DNA of 64,000 bases, from positions 1 through 64,000 of the forward strand of contig CALVUC010000004.1 in NCBI GenBank assembly GCA_944363395.1, given 5' to 3'. Every line of letters starts with the position of its first letter. Position 1 is the stretch's first letter. The DNA comes from an uncultured Clostridia bacterium (GTDB lineage Bacteria; Bacillota; Clostridia; Christensenellales; Borkfalkiaceae). Positions 56,496-64,000 of the stretch are shown here, piece by piece. The notes beneath the pieces are model-generated. The model made no database searches and was not told the origin of the DNA. It saw only the letters and a list, made by a program, of their open reading frames with translations. Both the position numbers and the translations under genes were made by a program.

Positions 56496-57503
56496 ATGGT
56501 AAAGTATATCATCAAACGTCTGCTCCTCTCCGTTCTCATCCTGTTCGGCGTATCCATCATCTTGTATGCGCTGCTCAGGTGTATGCCGGGGAACTACGTC
56601 GAGATCAAGTTCACGACCAATCCCAACGTGCAGCTCTCGGAGGAGAGGATCGAGCAGATGTACGAGCTCTACGGGCTCAACGACAATATCTTCGTCGGCT
56701 ACCTGAAGTGGCTGTTCGGGAACCCGACGCTCGGGACGAAGGGAGCGATCCTCTTTGACTTCGGCAATTCCTTCCTGTACGACAGACCCGTGACGGAAGT
56801 CATCGCCGACAATATGTGGATCTCCTTCATCCTCACGCTGCTGAGCCTCGTCATCTATTATCCGCTCGCCGTGTTCCTCGGGACGCGCGCGGCGGTCAAG
56901 CAGTACGGCGCGTTCGACTATTCGACCACCGTGCTCACGATGATCGGTATCTCTTTCCCGACCTTCTTCTTCTCGGCGATCGTCGTCAGGATCTTCGCCT
57001 ACGGTCTGGGCTGGTTCGATACCGCCCTCGGGCTGCAGTCCTCGGGACTCATCAGTCCGACGGGCTGGGAGCTCTTCATCGACAGGGCATGGCACCTCGT
57101 GCTTCCCATCCTTGTCACGGTCGTTCTGAGCATCGGTTCCATCATGCGGTATACGCGTACCAATATGCTGGAAGTGCTCAACGCCGATTACATCCGTACG
57201 GCGCGCGCCAAGGGGCTTTCCGAGCGTTCCGTCATCTACAAGCACGCTTTCAAGAACACGATGATCCCGATGGTCACCATGCTCGCGGGGCTTCTCCCGG
57301 GGCTCTTCGGCGGATCGATGATCCTCGAAGATTTCTTCGGGATCCCCGGTATCGGTCAGATCGGGTATACGGCGATGGATCAGGGCGATATCCCCTTCGT
57401 CATGGGGTATAATATGTTCCTTGCAACGCTCACCGTCATCGGGATGCTGCTCACGGACATCATGTATGTCCTCGTGGATCCTCGCGTCAAACTAACGAAG
57501 TAA
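56496..57503 (+). CDS. oppB: Peptide ABC transporter permease OppB/DppB
   Basis: A 335-residue inner-membrane permease with an N-terminal helix (IIKRLLLSVLILFGVSIILY) and the binding-protein-dependent transport signature that contacts the ATPases (EVLNADYIRTARAKGLSERS). The C-terminal half has GGSMILEDFFGIPGIGQIG, typical for OppB. It pairs with the next gene to form the channel. It lies 20 bp after oppA with GGGAGAA before the ATG. Confidence 0.95.
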   Translation: MVKYIIKRLLLSVLILFGVSIILYALLRCMPGNYVEIKFTTNPNVQLSEERIEQMYELYGLNDNIFVGYLKWLFGNPTLGTKGAILFDFGNSFLYDRPVTEVIADNMWISFILTLLSLVIYYPLAVFLGTRAAVKQYGAFDYSTTVLTMIGISFPTFFFSAIVVRIFAYGLGWFDTALGLQSSGLISPTGWELFIDRAWHLVLPILVTVVLSIGSIMRYTRTNMLEVLNADYIRTARAKGLSERSVIYKHAFKNTMIPMVTMLAGLLPGLFGGSMILEDFFGIPGIGQIGYTAMDQGDIPFVMGYNMFLATLTVIGMLLTDIMYVLVDPRVKLTK

Positions 57504-57515
57504 AGGGGAGAAGGT

Positions 57516-58658
57516 ATGGAAGAAGAAATCAAGGCAGGCGAGATCGGCAACGAACTTCCGCCTCTGCCCGAGGACGTTCCTCAGCCTCTGCCCGTGCCCG
57601 AGCCCCCGCACGAACCCGAAGAGGAGACGCTCTCCCTTGCGGACAACGTGCGTTCGCTCACGCCCATGCAGCTTGTCGCCAAGCGGTTCTTCCGCTCCAA
57701 GCTGTCCATCATCGGGCTTTGCATCATCGTATTCATGTTCCTGTTCTGCTGGATCGGTCCGCTGTTCTCGCCCTACGGGGAGGAGACCATCGACTATGAG
57801 ACCGACCGCATGAACATCACCGTCACCGCCATCGAAGTGGCGCCCAAGGACGATCTCGGAAACCCGCTCCTCGATGAGAACGGCGATCCCATCGTCTACA
57901 CCGTCTACCGCGTGCAGAAGTCGCAGATGGCAGTCGATATCCTCGCGCCCGCTTCGGGAGAACATTGGTTCGGCACCGATAAATCGGGCTACGACGTCTT
58001 TACGCGCATCATGTACGGCGGACGCGTCTCGCTTACTCTGAGCCTCATCGTCGTCATTCTCGAGACGGTGCTGGGCATCATCTTCGGCGGATTGGCGGGG
58101 TACTTCGGCAAATGGGTGGATACGCTCGTCATGCGTATCGTCGATATCTTCAGTTGTATCCCGTCGCTGCCGCTCATGCTCATCATAGGCTCGGTGCTGG
58201 ACGGCGTCGGCGTCGATCCCAACGACCGTATCTACTTTATGATGATCTTCCTGACCTTCCTCGGCTGGACGGGCATCGCGCGCATCGTGCGCGGTCAGAT
58301 CCTGAGCCTGAGGGAACAGGAGTTCATGGTCTCCGCGACGGCGAGGGGGCTTTCCACGCCGCGCAAGATCTTCCGCCATCTCGTCCCCAACGTCATGCCG
58401 CAGCTCATCGTCTCCATGACCCTGGGACTGGGCAGCGTCATCCTGATGGAGGCGTCGCTCTCCTACCTCGGTCTGGGCGTCCCGCTCACCAAGGCGTCGT
58501 GGGGCGGCATGATCAACGACGTCAAGGATCCCATGGTCCTGCAGAACTATCTCAACCTTTGGGTCCCGCCCGGAATCTGCATTGTCCTCGCGGTGCTCGG
58601 TTTCAACTTCATCGGCGACGGTCTGCGCGACGCGTTCGATCCGAAATCAAAGAGATAA
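57516..58658 (+). CDS. oppC: Peptide ABC transporter permease OppC/DppC
   Basis: A 380-residue permease. A proline- and glutamate-rich cytoplasmic N terminus (~1-50) precedes the OppC-N helix (FFRSKLSIIGLCIIVFMFLF) and the transport domain with signature EFMVSATARGLSTPRKIF and the C-terminal LSYLGLGVPLTKASWGGMI. The extra loop between helix 1 and the core domain (~95-150) is long and lies outside the membrane, near the binding protein. It starts 12 bp after oppB, behind AGGGGAGAAGG. Confidence 0.95.
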   Translation: MEEEIKAGEIGNELPPLPEDVPQPLPVPEPPHEPEEETLSLADNVRSLTPMQLVAKRFFRSKLSIIGLCIIVFMFLFCWIGPLFSPYGEETIDYETDRMNITVTAIEVAPKDDLGNPLLDENGDPIVYTVYRVQKSQMAVDILAPASGEHWFGTDKSGYDVFTRIMYGGRVSLTLSLIVVILETVLGIIFGGLAGYFGKWVDTLVMRIVDIFSCIPSLPLMLIIGSVLDGVGVDPNDRIYFMMIFLTFLGWTGIARIVRGQILSLREQEFMVSATARGLSTPRKIFRHLVPNVMPQLIVSMTLGLGSVILMEASLSYLGLGVPLTKASWGGMINDVKDPMVLQNYLNLWVPPGICIVLAVLGFNFIGDGLRDAFDPKSKR

Positions 58659-58661
58659 GCC

Positions 58662-59843
58662 ATGTTATTCGGAAAAAACAAACAGGATAAGCCGCAGAAG
58701 GCTGCGCCCAAGGGCAACGCCCACTACCTTACGGCAAAGGAATCGCGCGAGATCGCAAGAAGCAACGCGAAGGTCATCCGTGCGCTCGAAAAGGAGAAGA
58801 AGCGCCGCATTCCCGAAGAAGAGTATCTCTGCGAGATGGCGGATCCCGCCAACATCGTCGAATTCGACGATCTGCATACCTACTTCTTCACCGATGCGGG
58901 CGTCTCCAAGGCGGTGGACGGCGTCACGTTCTCCATTCCCAAGGGGGCGACGGTGGGCGTCGTCGGCGAATCGGGCTGCGGCAAGTCGGTCACCAGCCTC
59001 TCGCTCATGCGGCTCGTACAGGCGCCGCAGGGGCAGATCGTGAGCGGCTCCATCCGCTTCAATCTGGGGGACAAGGCGTACGATATCGCCAAAATGCCCA
59101 TCGACGCGATGCGCAACATCCGCGGCAAGCAGATCGCCATGATCTTCCAGGAGCCGATGACCAGCCTCAACCCCGTGTTCCGCATCGGCTACCAGCTCGA
59201 CGAGATGGTGCTCCTGCACAAACCGGGATGCACCAAAGAGGAGGCGAAGGCGCACAGCATCGAGATGCTCAAACTCGTCGGGATCGCCGCGCCCGAGCGC
59301 GTGTACAGGTGCTATCCGCACGAGCTTTCGGGCGGTATGCGCCAGCGCGTCATGATCGCGATCGCGCTCTCGTGCGATCCGCGCCTCATCATCGCGGACG
59401 AGCCGACGACGGCGCTCGACGTCACCATCCAGGCGCAGATCCTCGACCTTCTGCGCGACATCAAGGATAAGATCGACGGCTCCATCATGCTCATCACGCA
59501 CGATCTGGGCGTCATTGCGGAGATGGCGGACTATGTCGTCGTCATGTACGCGGGGCGCGTCATCGAGAGCGGCACGACGGAGGAGATCTTCCACGATCCG
59601 CTCCACCCGTACACGGTCGGACTGCAGAAGAGCAAGCCCGTCGTCAAGCGCAAGGTGGACAGGCTGTACAACATCCCCGGGCAGGTCCCGAACCCGATCG
59701 ATATGCCCGATTACTGCTACTTCAAAGAGAGATGCGACCGCTGTACCGCCAAGTGCAGCGGGGAATATCCGCACTTCGTGCAGGTCTCGCCGACGCACCG
59801 CGTCGCGTGCTATCTCTACGACAAGGAGGGGGACAATGACTGA
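58662..59843 (+). CDS. oppD: Peptide ABC transporter ATPase OppD/DppD
   Basis: A 393-residue ATPase. An unusual charged N-terminal extension of about 65 residues (KNKQDKPQKAAPKG..., RALEKEKKRRIPEEE) precedes the ABC domain: Walker A GESGCGKS (~100-107), Q-loop IFQEPMTSLNP, signature LSGGMRQRV and Walker B LIIADEPTTALD. The C-terminal oligo_HPY region has four Cys (CYFKERCDRCTAKC), as in Fe-S-binding Opp/Dpp ATPases. The stop overlaps the start of oppF by eight bases (ATGACTGA). Confidence 0.95.
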   Translation: MLFGKNKQDKPQKAAPKGNAHYLTAKESREIARSNAKVIRALEKEKKRRIPEEEYLCEMADPANIVEFDDLHTYFFTDAGVSKAVDGVTFSIPKGATVGVVGESGCGKSVTSLSLMRLVQAPQGQIVSGSIRFNLGDKAYDIAKMPIDAMRNIRGKQIAMIFQEPMTSLNPVFRIGYQLDEMVLLHKPGCTKEEAKAHSIEMLKLVGIAAPERVYRCYPHELSGGMRQRVMIAIALSCDPRLIIADEPTTALDVTIQAQILDLLRDIKDKIDGSIMLITHDLGVIAEMADYVVVMYAGRVIESGTTEEIFHDPLHPYTVGLQKSKPVVKRKVDRLYNIPGQVPNPIDMPDYCYFKERCDRCTAKCSGEYPHFVQVSPTHRVACYLYDKEGDND

Positions 59844-60906
59844 ACGACCCATCAACGGCACAGCCGGGGAGTCCGTGGCGCAGGCGACGGAGCCCGATCT
59901 CGTCCCCACGGCGGCGGAACACATCCCGCCCGATCCCGACGCGCTGCTCGAAGTGCGTCACCTGAAGAAGTATTTCCCCGCGAACAAGGATTTTTTCGGA
60001 CGCCCCAAGGCATTCGTCAAGGCAGTGGATGACGTCAGCTTCAAGATCAAGGCGGGGACGACGCTCGGCATCGTCGGCGAGTCCGGCTGCGGTAAGACGA
60101 CGCTGGGACGGACCATCCTGCGCCTTCAGCCCGCGACGGAAGGGGAGATCTTCTTTGCGGGACGGGACATCAACAAGCTGAAGACGGCGGAGATGAACGC
60201 GCTGCGTCCGCAGATGCAGATCATCTTCCAGGATCCTTACTCCAGCCTTTCCCCGCGTATGCCCATCGGCGAGATCATCGGCGAGGCGGTGGCGCAGCAT
60301 GACCTCGTGCCAAAGCACGAACGCAAGGCGTATGTCCTGGACGTCATGAAGAAGTGCGGCTTGCCCGCGCATTACTACGAGCGCTACCCGCACGAGTTTT
60401 CGGGCGGTCAGCGCCAGCGTATCTGCATCGCCACGGCGCTCGCTTTGCAGCCCAAATTCGTCGTCTGCGACGAGCCCGTCTCGGCGCTCGACGTCTCCAT
60501 CCAGGCGCAGATCATCAATCTCCTCAAGGATATGCAGGAGAAGATGGATCTCACCTACATCTTTATTTCGCACGATCTTTCCGTCGTTGAGCATATTTCC
60601 AACCAGGTGGGGGTCATGTACCTCGGCAGCCTCGTGGAGTATGCCGATACGGACGACATCTTCGAACATCCCATGCATCCCTATACGGAGGCGCTCTTCT
60701 CGGCTGTTCCCGTCCCCGATCCCGATGCGCACAACAAGCGCATCATTTTAAGCGGCGACATCCCCAGCCCCATCAACGCGCCTTCGGGCTGCAAATTCCA
60801 TACGCGGTGCAACCACTGCATGGACATCTGCAAAGAGGTCGCGCCCAAGTTCCGCGATTACGGCGGCGGACATATGGTCGCCTGCCACCTCTATCCGCAG
60901 GACTGA
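59836..60906 (+). CDS. oppF: Peptide ABC transporter ATPase OppF/DppF
   Basis: A 356-residue ATPase that pairs with OppD to power the transporter. It has Walker [11 protein letters not shown]-loop [13 protein letters not shown], signature FSGGQRQRI, Walker [13 protein letters not shown] and the H-loop ISHDLSVV. The oligo_HPY tail again has a cysteine cluster ([14 protein letters not shown]). GGAGGGGG lies just before the ATG, inside the end of oppD. The in-frame extension further upstream is a shadow of oppD. Confidence 0.95.
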   Translation: MTERPINGTAGESVAQATEPDLVPTAAEHIPPDPDALLEVRHLKKYFPANKDFFGRPKAFVKAVDDVSFKIKAGTTLGIVGESGCGKTTLGRTILRLQPATEGEIFFAGRDINKLKTAEMNALRPQMQIIFQDPYSSLSPRMPIGEIIGEAVAQHDLVPKHERKAYVLDVMKKCGLPAHYYERYPHEFSGGQRQRICIATALALQPKFVVCDEPVSALDVSIQAQIINLLKDMQEKMDLTYIFISHDLSVVEHISNQVGVMYLGSLVEYADTDDIFEHPMHPYTEALFSAVPVPDPDAHNKRIILSGDIPSPINAPSGCKFHTRCNHCMDICKEVAPKFRDYGGGHMVACHLYPQD

Positions 60907-60907
60907 C

Positions 60908-61174
60908 ATGAAAAAGAAAAGCAAAGAGAAGAAGCAAAAACCCGTGTTCGTGGACGACGGCAGGACGATCGCCAACATGGACTACGAGAACATCACGGGA
61001 TACAAGTCCAAAGAAGAACGGAAAAAGCATGAGGAGATCCGCTCGCTCAACCTGACCAAAAAGGAGCGGCGGGCGCTGTACAGGGGTGTTTTGTCTCAAT
61101 TTGTTCCCTATCTTCTCTGTTTCGTGTTCGTCTTTGTGCTTCTGCTCGTCATTTTCTATTTTTTCATGCGCTGA
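60908..61174 (+). CDS. Small single-pass membrane protein at the end of the Opp operon
   Basis: An 88-residue protein. The first ~60 residues are highly basic and hydrophilic (MKKKSKEKKQK..., KSKEERKKHEEIRSLNLTKKERR). A single membrane helix ends it (VPYLLCFVFVFVLLLVIFYFF). Its ATG follows the oppF stop after one base, so translation is coupled. It may help assembly or localisation of the transporter; no family is recognised. The 61175-61234 gap shows no terminator. Confidence 0.75.
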   Translation: MKKKSKEKKQKPVFVDDGRTIANMDYENITGYKSKEERKKHEEIRSLNLTKKERRALYRGVLSQFVPYLLCFVFVFVLLLVIFYFFMR

Positions 61175-61234
61175 TTTATTATCCGCATGAATACTTCATA
61201 TCAGGAAATATGATCAATCGGAAGCGGCGATTTG

Positions 61235-61263
61235 TTGCAAATTTCGTCAAATCGTGCTACAAT
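61235..61263 (+). promoter_or_regulatory. Promoter of the thioredoxin-domain lipoprotein
   Basis: TTGCAA (61235-61240), a 17-bp spacer and TACAAT (61258-61263). It gives a leader of ~105 nt that is G+C-rich, without a recognised riboswitch. Confidence 0.7.
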
Positions 61264-61375
61264 ATTGCGGAAATGAAATGATGCGGGCGGGTGCGGCGCT
61301 GATGCCTCTCACCCGCGCGCGTGCGCTGTCCGCAGGAAGGCGCAATCAACACAAAACTTTTTTGGAGGTCACAGC

Positions 61376-64000
61376 ATGAGAAAGATCATCAGGAACCTTT
61401 TGATAGGGCTCCTGCTCGTCCTTACCGTTATCGGCATCGCGGCGTGCGTTCCGAGCGAATCGGGACCGGATGGGACGGAAAAGATCGACTATACCGTCAC
61501 CGTCACGACGGTCACGGGCGATCCCCAGCCCGGCGTATCGGTGCAGTTCAGCGATGAAGAGAGCGTTCTCGCGTCGCAGTTCACCAATTCCGAGGGCAGC
61601 GTCACCGTGTCGCTTCCCGCAGGGGAATACAAGGTCGAACTTGTCAACCTGCCCGAAGGCTACATGATGGACAACGTCTATACGACCGATAAAGAGGGTA
61701 CGCCCATCGAGATCATGGTCGTTACGGGCGTTATTTCCGGCGAAGCGCCCGAAGGTCACGTCTATACGGTCGGCTCGATGATGTATGACTTTACATACAC
61801 CGAGGTCGAGACGGGAGAGGAGAAGTCCCTTTCCGAGCTTCTTGAGACAAAGAAGGCGGTCCTTCTCAACTTCTGGTACACGACCTGCTATTGGTGTAAT
61901 GTCGAGTTCCCGCTCATGCAGGAGGCATACGAGCAATATCAGGACGACCTTGCGATCGTTGCGATCAATCCCGGCATGGACGATGCGGCTGCATGCCGTG
62001 CGTACAAGCAGATGAACGATCTCACCTTTGACTTTACGATCGATGCCGTCATGACGCAGCGTTTCGCGGTCACCGGCTATCCGACCAACGTCATGATCGA
62101 CCGCTACGGCGTCGTCCGCGAGATCGAGGCAGGCGGTATCACCGATATCGGCATCTTCCTTGAACTCTTTGAACAGTATACGAAAGACAACTATACGCCT
62201 CCGGAAGCAGGCAGCGACTACGATATGCCCGATGTCGAAGCGCCCGCGCTCGAGGATTTCGCGGCAGTCATCTCCGGCGATGGGGCAGAGGACTTCACCT
62301 TCCGTTACGAAGAGCTCGAGTACAACTGGCCCTGGCTCATCTCGGAGGACGGCGAGAGCATCTGCACCTCCAACAGCAGAGAGCCGAGCGCAACCAAGAA
62401 CGGCACATACGGTATTTTCTATATGGATGCCGCGCTTCCTCAGGATGCCGTCCTTGCCTTTGACTACAAGACGAGCACGGAGTACGGCGGCGATATCTTC
62501 TATGTCTTTATCGACGGTGAGATCGTCTACGAACTTTCGGGCGAGAACGACTGGACGACGCTGTATGCCTTTGTCGGCGACGGCGAAGAGCATGAGTTTG
62601 CCTTTGCATACGTCAAGGATGCGTCGCTCAGCGTCGGCGAGGATAAAGTCTGGATGCGCGATCTGCGCGTGACCGGACTGTCCGAGATCGAAAACACCGA
62701 AGGCGCCTATATGGAGATCCTCCGTCAGGCGGCGACCGGGCTCAATACCGACGATCCCGACAACCCTTATTACGAGAAATACGTTGACATCTACCTTGCG
62801 GACGACGGTTACTATCACGTCGGCGACAACAAGGCGGACGGCTCCGCGGCAAACGGCGATCCCTACCTGCTTGCCGAGATGAACGAGGATACCCAGTGGG
62901 GACCCGCGCTCTACAGTACGGCGCTCGCGGTGTACAATCAGGTCGTCGATGAGAACGGCAACATTGTGGAGAGCGCATACAATGCTCTCAGCGAAGCGGA
63001 CAAGTTCTGGGTCGACAAGTACGACGCCATCACCGACTATGCATGGCTCGGCAGATTCTCCGATATCCAGCTCACGCCCGTTACGGAAGAACTCAGAACG
63101 CTTCTTATCGAGATCGTCGCGGAAAAGGGCAACGCCGATCCCGACGATAACGAGACGGAGTGGCTGGAGATCTGCCGTTACCTTCAGCAGTACGGCGACT
63201 ACGAGCCCATGACCGATCCCATCATCGGTCTGCGCAACTGGAACGCCATCCCGATGAAGGTCTCTACGGACGGCGTCAACAACGCAAACCACCTTGTGCT
63301 CAACAAGATCCTCGTTCCCCGCGGGATCCGCTATAAGATCACCGTAGAGGAGACGGCTTCTTACATCTTCTACTCGGTCGGCGATCATACGCAGGGCAAC
63401 GAGACGATGGCATGGCTGTTCAGCGAGAGCACGGGCGACAGGATCCTTGCCGAAGGCATCGGCGGAGAAGGCAAGCCCGCCATCGCCAAGGACGGCAACT
63501 TCGAGATCGTTTACACGCTCGAAGCGGGCGAGACGTACTACCTTGCCTGCTGCTTCTACAATCCCGGTCTGTTCGGCGAAGAGTACGACTTCTACTGCAT
63601 GAAGTACGACGGCGATTACATCATCTCGCCCATCTCGGAACCCATGTTCACGACCGAGGGCGACGATATGGGCGGCGATATCATCCTGCCGCAGTATGTC
63701 GACGTCGCGTACTTCGAGGCGGACGACACCTGGTTTGTCGTGGACGATAACGGCAAGACCGTCTCTCCCGTCCTTGTCGACATTGCCAACTGGACGCCTT
63801 TCAGCGACAATCCTCTGACGCAGTGGATCTCCTCGGGCAGATTCAACTTCTCCGCCAACGGCTACTACGGCGACGGCGAGCAGGCGGGCGAGGGCTTCGA
63901 GGGCAGCTATATGACGCTTCCCGAAGACGACCGCGTCGACTACACCGCAACGATGCAGGCGGCTGCGGCGAACGTCAACGAGTATGGGTACATCCCTGCG
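61376..64000 (+). CDS. Large lipoprotein with thioredoxin-like domain (3' end outside window)
   Basis: An open frame of at least 875 residues that continues past the window. It starts with a lipoprotein signal (RKIIRNLLIGLLLVLTV, then IGIAAC). A short Ig-like or carboxypeptidase-regulatory-like domain follows (VTGDPQPGVSVQFSDEE...YKVELVNLPEGY). Next is a TlpA/ResA-type thioredoxin-like domain: LLNFWYTTCYWCN with the redox pair C171-x2-C174, and the cis-Pro segment TGYPTNVMID. The rest consists of beta-rich domains, with repeated WLF and YF patterns, of no known family. It would act outside the membrane as a thiol oxidoreductase. GGAGG precedes the ATG. Confidence 0.88.
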   Translation, partial: MRKIIRNLLIGLLLVLTVIGIAACVPSESGPDGTEKIDYTVTVTTVTGDPQPGVSVQFSDEESVLASQFTNSEGSVTVSLPAGEYKVELVNLPEGYMMDNVYTTDKEGTPIEIMVVTGVISGEAPEGHVYTVGSMMYDFTYTEVETGEEKSLSELLETKKAVLLNFWYTTCYWCNVEFPLMQEAYEQYQDDLAIVAINPGMDDAAACRAYKQMNDLTFDFTIDAVMTQRFAVTGYPTNVMIDRYGVVREIEAGGITDIGIFLELFEQYTKDNYTPPEAGSDYDMPDVEAPALEDFAAVISGDGAEDFTFRYEELEYNWPWLISEDGESICTSNSREPSATKNGTYGIFYMDAALPQDAVLAFDYKTSTEYGGDIFYVFIDGEIVYELSGENDWTTLYAFVGDGEEHEFAFAYVKDASLSVGEDKVWMRDLRVTGLSEIENTEGAYMEILRQAATGLNTDDPDNPYYEKYVDIYLADDGYYHVGDNKADGSAANGDPYLLAEMNEDTQWGPALYSTALAVYNQVVDENGNIVESAYNALSEADKFWVDKYDAITDYAWLGRFSDIQLTPVTEELRTLLIEIVAEKGNADPDDNETEWLEICRYLQQYGDYEPMTDPIIGLRNWNAIPMKVSTDGVNNANHLVLNKILVPRGIRYKITVEETASYIFYSVGDHTQGNETMAWLFSESTGDRILAEGIGGEGKPAIAKDGNFEIVYTLEAGETYYLACCFYNPGLFGEEYDFYCMKYDGDYIISPISEPMFTTEGDDMGGDIILPQYVDVAYFEADDTWFVVDDNGKTVSPVLVDIANWTPFSDNPLTQWISSGRFNFSANGYYGDGEQAGEGFEGSYMTLPEDDRVDYTATMQAAAANVNEYGYIPA

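Noticed and set aside
61346..63388. A 680-codon minus-strand frame at the right end
   Set aside because: The plus strand is open from ATG 61376 to the window end with a lipoprotein signal and thioredoxin motif, so the minus frame is a shadow.

Overview
The window is a contiguous stretch of a G+C-rich bacterial chromosome. The gene set points to a low-oxygen, Clostridia-like Firmicute, possibly a gut Christensenellales-type lineage. The evidence is a T-box riboswitch on thrS, an L20-type leader on infC, a YtxC-like sporulation-family gene beside thrS, DapL-type lysine biosynthesis, an Lsa-like ABC-F protein, BspA-type leucine-rich surface proteins and consensus sigma-A promoters with AGGAGG ribosome sites. 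The exact taxon is inference.

Region 1 (1-26,939) is core genome. It holds the tyrS 3' end, a YigZ protein, ilvE, clpB, an ATP-grasp ligase, convergent leuS, ytxC-like then T-box-thrS, infC-rpmI-rplT, a SpoU methyltransferase, yebC, an ABC-F protein behind a predicted attenuator with an upstream ORF, proA, convergent serpin and Nudix genes, the run purA-dapF-pyrG-dapL-malQ-mscL, and tRNA-Ser(CGA).

Region 2 (about 26,940-39,434) is an integrated mobile element that begins directly after the tRNA and is visibly more A+T-rich in most parts. It carries a sigma-like HTH protein. It also carries a tight four-gene chaperone operon: GrpE-like, divergent Hsp70, AAA+ ATPase, and a J-like membrane protein without an HPD. 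A tyrosine integrase, an HUH replication-initiator-like protein with two small companion ORFs, and a large serine recombinase complete it. Two remarkable DNA structures lie between these genes: a three-stem junction (35,135-35,243) and a long inverted repeat (37,541-37,745). The chaperone operon is the best candidate in the window for an undescribed system: a self-contained Hsp70 machine with its own exchange factor, an AAA+ partner and a membrane anchor, carried as cargo.

Region 3 (39,435-64,000) is core or accessory genome devoted to the cell surface. It has an XRE regulator with a membrane-anchored sensor-like domain, a polytopic membrane protein, a 2,648-residue subtilase/leucine-rich-repeat surface protein, two lipoproteins with InlB-type repeats, a complete oligopeptide ABC transporter (substrate-binding protein, two permeases, two ATPases) plus a small membrane protein, and a thioredoxin-domain lipoprotein that runs off the end. 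A plausible reading is extracellular proteolysis and adhesion followed by peptide uptake; the serpin in region 1 could protect the surface from proteases. That functional link is inference.
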